A DNA stretch of 11,001 bases from contig CAJULP010000029.1 of NCBI GenBank assembly GCA_910587295.1, forward strand, positions 1-11,001. The letters are read 5' to 3'. Below the pieces are notes generated by a model. It had not been told where the DNA came from, did not search any database, and saw only the letters and a list, made by a program, of their open reading frames with translations. Each line of letters opens with the position of its first letter. The stretch's first letter is position 1. Below are positions 5,795-11,001 of the stretch, piece by piece. Source of the DNA: an uncultured Lachnospiraceae bacterium (GTDB lineage: Bacteria > Bacillota > Clostridia > Lachnospirales > Lachnospiraceae). Both the position numbers and the translations under genes were made by a program.

Positions 5795-7804
5795 TTAGTC
5801 AAGTTCACTAAGCCCGGTATAAAGTTCGTAGTAACGCCCCTTCTGAGCCAATAAGTCGTCGTGGTCGCCCCGCTCAATGATCACGCCGTTTTCCAGCACC
5901 ATGATGGCGTTGGCATTCCTTACCGTGGAAAGCCGATGGGCGATCACCAGCGTGGTCCGCTCCGCCATCAGCCGGTCCATCCCCTTTTCAATATGCTTCT
6001 CTGTCCTGGTATCCACAGAACTGGTAGCCTCATCCAGGATCAAGATAGGCGCTTTGGAGATCGCCGCCCGGGCAATGTTGATCAGCTGCCGCTGCCCCTG
6101 GCTTAAATTTGCGCCGTCGCCTTCTAACATGGTGTCATAGCCGTTTTCGAGACGCATGATAAAGGAATGGGCGCTGGCTGTCCTTGCCGCCTGCTCCACC
6201 TCCGCATCCGTGGCATCCAGCCTTCCATAACGGATATTTTCCCGGACAGTTCCGGTAAACAAATGGGTATCCTGCAGCACCATGGAAATATTTTTCCGCA
6301 GATCGTCTCTTACCAGCTCCGTGGCCGGAATGCCATCCACCGTGATCAGCCCGGAATCAATATCATAAAAGCGATTGATCAGGTTGGTAATGGTGGTCTT
6401 CCCCGCTCCTGTAGAACCCACAAATGCAATCTTCTGGCCCGGCTTGGCATACAGTGACACATCCTTCAAGATCGTCTTATCCGGGTTATAGCCAAAAGTC
6501 ACGTCCGTTAAAGTGACCGCACCTTTTACTTCCTTATAATAATAGCCTTCGTCCTCACTGACCACATCTGTCAAAAACCCTTCTTTTTTCGTGATGGCGT
6601 TTGCCTTCGGGATCACATAAAGCTTTTTCCCATTTTCCTCTTTTATGAACACCGCGTTTGGCACATCCTCTGCTTCCGGCTCCGCATCCATCACCGCAAA
6701 CACCCTCTCTGCGCCGGCCAGGGCTGAAAAGATGGTGTTCACCTGCATTGCCACCTCGTTGATGGGCCTTGAAAACTGTCTGGAATAATTGACGAACACG
6801 GTAAGCCCGCCCACATCAAAGCCCTTAAGCACACATAAGATACCACCAATACATGCGGTAAGGGAATAGCTGACCTGGCTCAGATTCCCCATCACCGGCC
6901 CCATGATACCGCCAAAAAACTGAGCTTTGATCTGTTTCCCCCGAAGATCCCGGTTCAGGTATTCAAATTCCTCCCGGGATTCCTCCTCATGGCAAAACAC
7001 TTTCACCACCTTCTGTCCGGTCACCGTCTCCTCAATGTACCCGTTTAACATTCCGATGGCTGCCTGTTGCGCCCGGTAATACTTCCTGCTTTTTCCTCCC
7101 ACAAACTGGACCGCCTTTAACATCACCGGAATCATCACGATCGTGATCAGGGTCAGCCACACGTTGGTATATACCATAAGCGCAAACGTTCCTACTATGT
7201 TGATCGTGCCGGAGATCAACTGGACTACCGTATTGTTCAGCAGTTCCCCTACCGCATCCACATCGTTGGTAAACCGGCTCATCACGTCACCGTGGTTGTT
7301 GGTATCGTAATATCTCACCGGCAGTTTCTGCAATTTTTCAAACAAGTCATTTCGAAGCTTTTGGATCGCCCTCTGGGATACCCCGATCATGATCCTCTGC
7401 TGTAAATACTGAGCCAACAACGCCGCAAAGTAAATGCAGGCCATCATCAGTACACCTTTTAACAAATTTGCCACGCTGCCCTCTGCGGAAGTCAAACTGT
7501 TGATGATCGGGCGCAGCATATAGGAACCGGCAAGGTTGGCAACCGTTCCGCCAATGACACATAAAAAGACGATTGCAAGTTTTAATTTCTGGTTGGCAAT
7601 GTAACTTAAAAGCCGCCCTGCCGTCTTTTTCACATTCCGGGGCTTGCCTCCCGGAATGCCGCCCCTTCCTCCCCGTCTTCCATGGCCGGGCATCTTCGGC
7701 CCTGCCGGCTTTCCTGCCGGTGCTCCGCTTTGCATGGAATCCTCTTTAGGGGTTAATTTGCTTTCATACTTTTTTTCCAAATACGCAAGCTTTTCCGCTC
7801 TCAT
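5795..7804 (-). CDS. Heterodimeric ABC exporter subunit, canonical ATPase half
   Basis: This 669-residue protein has an N-terminal six-helix exporter domain and a C-terminal ATPase. It shows Walker A GSTGAGKT (463-470), Q-loop Q511, signature LSQGQ (567-571), Walker B LILDE with catalytic E592, D-loop SVD, and H-loop H623. Together with the partner's degenerate site this matches the TM288/BmrD-like half of a heterodimeric multidrug-type exporter. Two parts are unusual. Before the first helix is a 60-residue extension rich in Gly, Pro, Lys and Arg (about 27-58), and between the membrane and ATPase domains is a 45-residue insertion (about 381-428). The start ATG overlaps the previous gene's TGA as ATGA (7801-7804) and has GGAGGTGAG at 7811-7819. 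The substrate is unknown; drug or peptide export is inferred from the family and the MarR neighbour. Confidence 0.9.
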   Translation of the reverse strand: MRAEKLAYLEKKYESKLTPKEDSMQSGAPAGKPAGPKMPGHGRRGGRGGIPGGKPRNVKKTAGRLLSYIANQKLKLAIVFLCVIGGTVANLAGSYMLRPIINSLTSAEGSVANLLKGVLMMACIYFAALLAQYLQQRIMIGVSQRAIQKLRNDLFEKLQKLPVRYYDTNNHGDVMSRFTNDVDAVGELLNNTVVQLISGTINIVGTFALMVYTNVWLTLITIVMIPVMLKAVQFVGGKSRKYYRAQQAAIGMLNGYIEETVTGQKVVKVFCHEEESREEFEYLNRDLRGKQIKAQFFGGIMGPVMGNLSQVSYSLTACIGGILCVLKGFDVGGLTVFVNYSRQFSRPINEVAMQVNTIFSALAGAERVFAVMDAEPEAEDVPNAVFIKEENGKKLYVIPKANAITKKEGFLTDVVSEDEGYYYKEVKGAVTLTDVTFGYNPDKTILKDVSLYAKPGQKIAFVGSTGAGKTTITNLINRFYDIDSGLITVDGIPATELVRDDLRKNISMVLQDTHLFTGTVRENIRYGRLDATDAEVEQAARTASAHSFIMRLENGYDTMLEGDGANLSQGQRQLINIARAAISKAPILILDEATSSVDTRTEKHIEKGMDRLMAERTTLVIAHRLSTVRNANAIMVLENGVIIERGDHDDLLAQKGRYYELYTGLSELD

Positions 7805-9537
7805 GATGCGCTCACCTCCCTATCCATCTGGGAATAGTAAATTTCCTGATAAGCCTCACAATCTTTCAAGAGGTGCTCATGGCTTCCCATCCCCACGATC
7901 TGCCCTTCGTCAAGGACAAGGATCTCATCCGCATCCATCACGGAAGTGATCCTCTGGGCAATGATGATCTTGGTGGTATTTTTTAATGTACCGGAAAAGC
8001 TTTCCCTGATCTTTGCCTCCGTTGCCGTATCCACGGCGCTGGTAGAATCATCCAATATTAATATTTTAGGCTTCTTTAAAAGCGCCCTTGCAATACAAAG
8101 CCGCTGCTTCTGTCCGCCGGACACATTGACGCCGCCCTGCCCCAATTCCGTCCGGTAGCCTTCCGTAAAAGAGTTGACAAACTCATCCGCCTGAGCGGCC
8201 TTAGCCGCTCTTTTCATCTCATCCACCGAAGCGCTGTCATCTCCCCACATCAGGTTTTCCGCAATGGAGCCGGAGAACAGCACGTTCTTTTGGAGCACCA
8301 TTCCCACTCCTTCCCGAAGGTTTCTTAAGGAATAATCCTTCACGTCCACACCATCCACCAATACACGCCCTTCGTCCACATCATAAAGCCGGGGGATCAT
8401 CTGAACCAGCGTGGTCTTGCCGCTCCCGGTGGATCCGATGATCCCAAGCGTCTGACCGCTTTCCACCTTAAAACTGATATGAGAAAGCACGGTTTCTTTG
8501 TTTTCCTTATAATAACGGAAACTCACATCCTGAAACTCAACCCTGCCGCTGTTCACCGTCTTTTTCGGCAGCCCGCAGTTTTCATCGGACAAGCTTATTT
8601 CCGTATCCAGCACCTCCGTGATACGGTGCAGCGACGCAAGAGCCCTGGAGCTTTGCAGAAGCACCATAGCCAGCATCATAAGCGACATCAATATCTGGAC
8701 GATATAAGTGGTAAACGCCGTCAGATCCCCCACCGGCATAGAACCTGCCAGGATCTGATTACCGCCAAACCACACCACCGCAAGAGTTGTTACATTCATC
8801 ATGCACATCATAAGGGGCATGGTAAAGATCACTACCTTAAACGCACTTAAACTGGACTGTTTTAAATCCTCATTGGCATCCGCAAATTTCTTTTCCTCAT
8901 AGCCACTCCTGACAAAGGATTTAATGACCCGCACGTTGGTCAGAACTTCCTGGATATTGGAATTTAGAAAATCCAGTTTCTTCTGCATGATCTCAAACCT
9001 CGGGAACGCTATCTTAATGATCAGCATGATCAGGGCAACCAAAATTGGAATCACGATCAAAACCACTACCGCAAGCTTGGCATTCATAACAATTGCCATG
9101 ATCAGGGCGCCAATCAACAATCCCGGCGCCCGAAGCATCATGCGCAGCGCCATATTGATCAGATTTTGTACCTGTGTGATGTCATTGGTCAGCCTGGTCA
9201 CCAAAGACCCTGTGCTGAATTGGTCCAGGTTGGAAAACGAAAATTTCTGCACCTTATCAAACAGATCGCTCCTTAAATCAGAAGAAAAGCTGATTGCCGC
9301 CTTTGCCGCAAAATAAGCGCCGCCAATCCCCCCTGCCATCATCAGAAACGCTGATGCGATCATGGCAATTCCCATCCCTATAATATAAGGAACATTGTGG
9401 CTTGCCGCACCGATATTGATAATATTCGCCATAAGCTTTGGCAGAAGCACTTCCCCGATCACCTCCACGATCATCAGGATCGGGCCAAAAACAAACGCAC
9501 CTAAATATGGCTTGATATACTTCCAAAATCTTTTCAT
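7801..9537 (-). CDS. Heterodimeric ABC exporter subunit, degenerate ATPase half
   Basis: This 578-residue exporter half has membrane helices in about the first 300 residues and a C-terminal ATPase. Walker A is GSTGSGKT (368-375), Q-loop Q416, and signature VSGGQ (472-476). The Walker B motif ends LILDD, so the catalytic glutamate is an aspartate (D497), and the H-loop histidine is glutamine (IAQR, Q528). These two changes define the non-hydrolysing site of TM287/BmrC-like subunits, so this protein should pair with the product of the next gene. Genes for both halves overlap by 4 nt. The start ATG 9535-9537 has AGGAG (9545-9549) at 7 nt. It lies 22 nt after the MarR-type gene, whose product probably represses it. 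Confidence 0.9.
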   Translation of the reverse strand: MKRFWKYIKPYLGAFVFGPILMIVEVIGEVLLPKLMANIINIGAASHNVPYIIGMGIAMIASAFLMMAGGIGGAYFAAKAAISFSSDLRSDLFDKVQKFSFSNLDQFSTGSLVTRLTNDITQVQNLINMALRMMLRAPGLLIGALIMAIVMNAKLAVVVLIVIPILVALIMLIIKIAFPRFEIMQKKLDFLNSNIQEVLTNVRVIKSFVRSGYEEKKFADANEDLKQSSLSAFKVVIFTMPLMMCMMNVTTLAVVWFGGNQILAGSMPVGDLTAFTTYIVQILMSLMMLAMVLLQSSRALASLHRITEVLDTEISLSDENCGLPKKTVNSGRVEFQDVSFRYYKENKETVLSHISFKVESGQTLGIIGSTGSGKTTLVQMIPRLYDVDEGRVLVDGVDVKDYSLRNLREGVGMVLQKNVLFSGSIAENLMWGDDSASVDEMKRAAKAAQADEFVNSFTEGYRTELGQGGVNVSGGQKQRLCIARALLKKPKILILDDSTSAVDTATEAKIRESFSGTLKNTTKIIIAQRITSVMDADEILVLDEGQIVGMGSHEHLLKDCEAYQEIYYSQMDREVSAS

Positions 9538-9559
9538 AATCTCACTCCTGTCTTCCTTA

Positions 9560-10015
9560 TCAAGTTAATTTCCAGGTTTCAGACTTGTAATAATCTTCCC
9601 CGTTTTGGATGAACCTTCTTAAAAACCGTTCCGCCGCATCCAATTCCTCATCCGAAAAACCTTTCAGCAAAGCATTTTCCACTTCCTGAAAATGAATACA
9701 GCTTATCCTGATCGCCTCAAGCCCCTTAGGCGTCACAACCACATGATTCATGCGGTTATCTTTATCATCACACGCCCTGGCAATATACCCTGCCTTTTCC
9801 AGCTTTTTTAATGCCACAGCAACGGCCGCCGGGGAAACTTCCAGCTTTTCGGCAAGAACTGTCTGGGAACAGTCCGGATGCCTGCCTAATATCATCAAAA
9901 TCCTGTGCTGGCTTCTGTGAAGCCCGGTATCCTTCACTTTGCATTCAACGGAACGCCTGATAACCTGATCAGACCGCCTGAACAAGTTCACGATCTGATG
10001 CTGCTTACTTTCCAT
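9560..10015 (-). CDS. MarR-family transcriptional regulator
   Basis: From ATG 10015 the protein is 151 residues, typical of MarR. The winged helix-turn-helix is visible as HRSQHRILMILGRHPDCSQ, TVLAEKLEVSPAAVAVALKKLEKAGYI, and the wing DDKDNRMNHVVVTPKG. It should bind DNA as a dimer and repress this operon until a ligand, often a phenolic or lipophilic drug, binds; the ligand here is unknown. The start at 10013-10015 is preferred because GGAGGAGG (10021-10028) lies 5 nt before it. A longer in-frame start at 10042 would place that site inside the coding region. The gene heads the exporter operon, and a palindromic operator lies at its predicted transcription start. Confidence 0.9.
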   Translation of the reverse strand: MESKQHQIVNLFRRSDQVIRRSVECKVKDTGLHRSQHRILMILGRHPDCSQTVLAEKLEVSPAAVAVALKKLEKAGYIARACDDKDNRMNHVVVTPKGLEAIRISCIHFQEVENALLKGFSDEELDAAERFLRRFIQNGEDYYKSETWKLT

Positions 10016-10045
10016 CGTGCCCTCCTCCCAAATGTTAATCATTTA

Positions 10046-10065
10046 ATATTTAACTAGTTAACTAT
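10046..10065. promoter_or_regulatory. Likely MarR operator
   Basis: ATATTTAACTAGTTAACTAT is a near-perfect palindrome (9 of 10 pairs) with a perfect core TTAACTAGTTAA (10050-10061). A second palindrome, TAGTTAACTA, overlaps it (10055-10064). The site covers the predicted start point and early transcribed region of the MarR operon, where a bound dimer would block transcription. The size and symmetry fit MarR-family operators. Confidence 0.65.
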
Positions 10066-10070
10066 TTGCT

Positions 10071-10100
10071 ATTCTATTCTTTTTTTACCGGGAATGTCAA
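10071..10100 (-). promoter_or_regulatory. Promoter of the MarR-ABC exporter operon
   Basis: On the minus strand a perfect -35 box TTGACA (10095-10100) is followed after 18 nt by TAGAAT (10071-10076). Transcription would start near 10064, inside the palindrome at 10046-10065. Confidence 0.7.
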
Positions 10101-10160
10101 CCAGATTCTGGATATTTAAGAAACAGGAAATTCTTTTTTAGAAAATTTTTATAAAAGAAT

Positions 10161-10170
10161 AGTTTAAACT
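10161..10170. repeat. Palindrome in the divergent intergenic region
   Basis: AGTTTAAACT is a perfect 10-bp palindrome lying between the MarR operon promoter and the ECF gene promoter. It resembles the core of the MarR-type operator at 10046-10065 and could be a second, weaker site. This is a suggestion only. Confidence 0.3.
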
Positions 10171-10192
10171 GGTATGGTTAAAAAGTTCTGAT

Positions 10193-10227
10193 TTGGCACT
10201 TTTTTATATGCCACATTTACTTATAAT
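10193..10227 (+). promoter_or_regulatory. Promoter region of the ECF S-component gene with inverted repeat
   Basis: A perfect -10 hexamer TATAAT lies at 10222-10227, without a good -35 box at normal distance. An inverted repeat TGGCA-N10-TGCCA (10194-10198 and 10209-10213) covers where the -35 box should be. This may mean an activator or repressor site. The leader from about 10234 to the start codon is about 58 nt and shows only a tiny stem (TGCA-GCGA-TGCA). Confidence 0.45.
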
Positions 10228-10291
10228 GTAATTTGTAAGCTAACATGCAGCGATGCAGAAAAACGAAATAAATTCAAATTGGAGAATGATC

Positions 10292-10864
10292 ATGAAAAAA
10301 CAAACAACACAAAAAATTGCTCTGACCGGCTTAATGGCTGCACTTTCCTATGTGGTATTTACCTTTTTACAGATTAAGATACAGCTTCCCGGCGGCGATG
10401 CCACTTCCATCCACCTTGGAAATGCCGTCTGTGTACTTGGAGCTTTGCTTCTCGGCGGAATCTACGGCGGACTTGGCGGCGCTATCGGCATGACCATCGG
10501 CGATCTGTTAGATCCCCAGTACATCATCTATGCGCCTAAAACATTTATCCTGAAATTATGTATCGGCCTGATTACCGGACTCATCGCACATAGACTTGGA
10601 AAAATCTCCACGGAAAAAGATAACGGCAAAGTGCTGAGATGGACCATCCTTGCAGCGGCATGCGGACTTGGATTTAATCTGGTCTTTGACCCGCTTTTTG
10701 GTTACGTGTATAAGCTGGCCATCATCGGGAAACCTGCTGCCGAAGTGACCCTTGTATGGAATATCGCTTCCACTTCTATCAATGCAGCAGCTTCTGCGGT
10801 GGTGTCTGTGCTGCTGTATATGGCACTGCGGCCGGCGCTTAAGAAGGCGGGGATTCAGTTGTAA
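10292..10864 (+). CDS. ECF transporter S component (substrate-binding subunit)
   Basis: This 190-residue, mostly hydrophobic protein is predicted to have six membrane helices. The sequence includes TQKIALTGLMAALSYVVFTF, GGDATSIHLGNAVCVLGALL, GGAIGMTIGDLLDPQYIIYAPKT and a long conserved C-terminal half with GFNLVFDPLFGYVYK. This is the style of the PF07155-type S components of energy-coupling-factor vitamin transporters. Such proteins bind the vitamin or cofactor precursor and use shared EcfA/EcfT subunits, which are not in this window. The particular vitamin cannot be assigned. The start at ATG 10292 is chosen because GGAGA (10281-10285) lies 6 nt before it; an in-frame ATG at 10253 has no ribosome binding site. 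It is transcribed away from the MarR operon. Confidence 0.85.
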   Translation: MKKQTTQKIALTGLMAALSYVVFTFLQIKIQLPGGDATSIHLGNAVCVLGALLLGGIYGGLGGAIGMTIGDLLDPQYIIYAPKTFILKLCIGLITGLIAHRLGKISTEKDNGKVLRWTILAAACGLGFNLVFDPLFGYVYKLAIIGKPAAEVTLVWNIASTSINAAASAVVSVLLYMALRPALKKAGIQL

Positions 10865-10897
10865 ATTCCCGTTTAGTTGGGTTACATGGTTAACAGT

Positions 10898-10991
10898 ACC
10901 GCCCTAATAAGATGAAAAATCTACGTCACCACGCTCGGATAAAGCATTCGCGAAATGGTTCCTTAAGATTTTTCATCATATTAGGGCTGGT
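10898..10991. repeat. Long imperfect inverted repeat (hairpin-forming element)
   Basis: Two 22-nt arms, 10901-10922 and 10966-10987, are inverse complements at 21 of 22 positions. Three more pairs (ACC 10898-10900 with GGT 10989-10991) follow past a one-base bulge. The arms begin GCCCTAATA and end TATTAGGGC. The 43-nt loop can form a smaller inner stem (ACCA 10928-10931 with TGGT 10956-10959). Neither strand has a T-run beyond the stem, so it is not a standard intrinsic terminator. It resembles small palindromic intergenic repeats or miniature elements; no clear target duplication is visible. Confidence 0.7.
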
Positions 10992-11001
10992 TTATTGGCT
11001 C

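Noticed and set aside
10228..10291. Vitamin riboswitch before the ECF gene
   Set aside because: The leader is under 60 nt and shows only a four-base-pair stem, and no TPP, FMN or preQ1 core can be recognised.
10898..10991. Intrinsic terminator of the ECF gene
   Set aside because: The stem is long, but the loop is 43 nt and neither strand has a T-run after the stem.
1..11001. CRISPR array, tRNA, rRNA, transposase or phage genes
   Set aside because: No regularly spaced repeats, no cloverleaf sequence and no recombinase-like protein were seen on either strand.

Overview
The window looks like chromosomal DNA from a Gram-positive Firmicute, most likely a clostridium of the Lachnospiraceae type. 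The grounds are strong AGGAGG-type ribosome binding sites, a TTG start in one gene, a lipobox lipoprotein, an ECF transporter S component, and protein styles common in gut clostridia. The family-level placement is inference. Every gene but the last is on the minus strand, so the account below runs in the direction of transcription, from high to low coordinates.

At the right end an ECF transporter substrate-binding subunit (10292-10864, plus strand) is followed by a long hairpin-forming inverted repeat (10898-10991). Divergent from it is a three-gene operon (10015 to 5795): a MarR-type repressor and the two halves of a heterodimeric ABC exporter. It has a promoter with a palindromic operator at the predicted transcription start, and it ends in a clear intrinsic terminator (5745-5784). 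Next come a MetQ-type lipoprotein gene with its own promoter and a terminator-like hairpin, then a LysR-type regulator gene. No MetN or MetI gene is in view.

Then comes a compact operon: a MerR-type regulator anchored in the membrane and carrying a zinc ribbon, an ABC ATPase, and a large ABC-2-like permease built from two related halves. It starts from a MerR-style promoter with a 19-bp spacer and a perfect dyad. A small DUF3781-like gene is coupled to the end of this operon, but its well-placed ATG lies in a different frame from its coding body, as if one A has been lost. The left edge (about 1-700) is visibly more AT-rich. It holds a partial PIN-domain ribonuclease gene with its own sigma-A promoter and no evident antitoxin partner.

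The theme is three transporter loci in tandem, each with a regulator of a different family (MarR, LysR, MerR). Most genes belong to known families. The items worth a second look are the MerR locus, the DUF3781 frame problem, the lysR leader hairpin, and the inverted repeat at the right edge.
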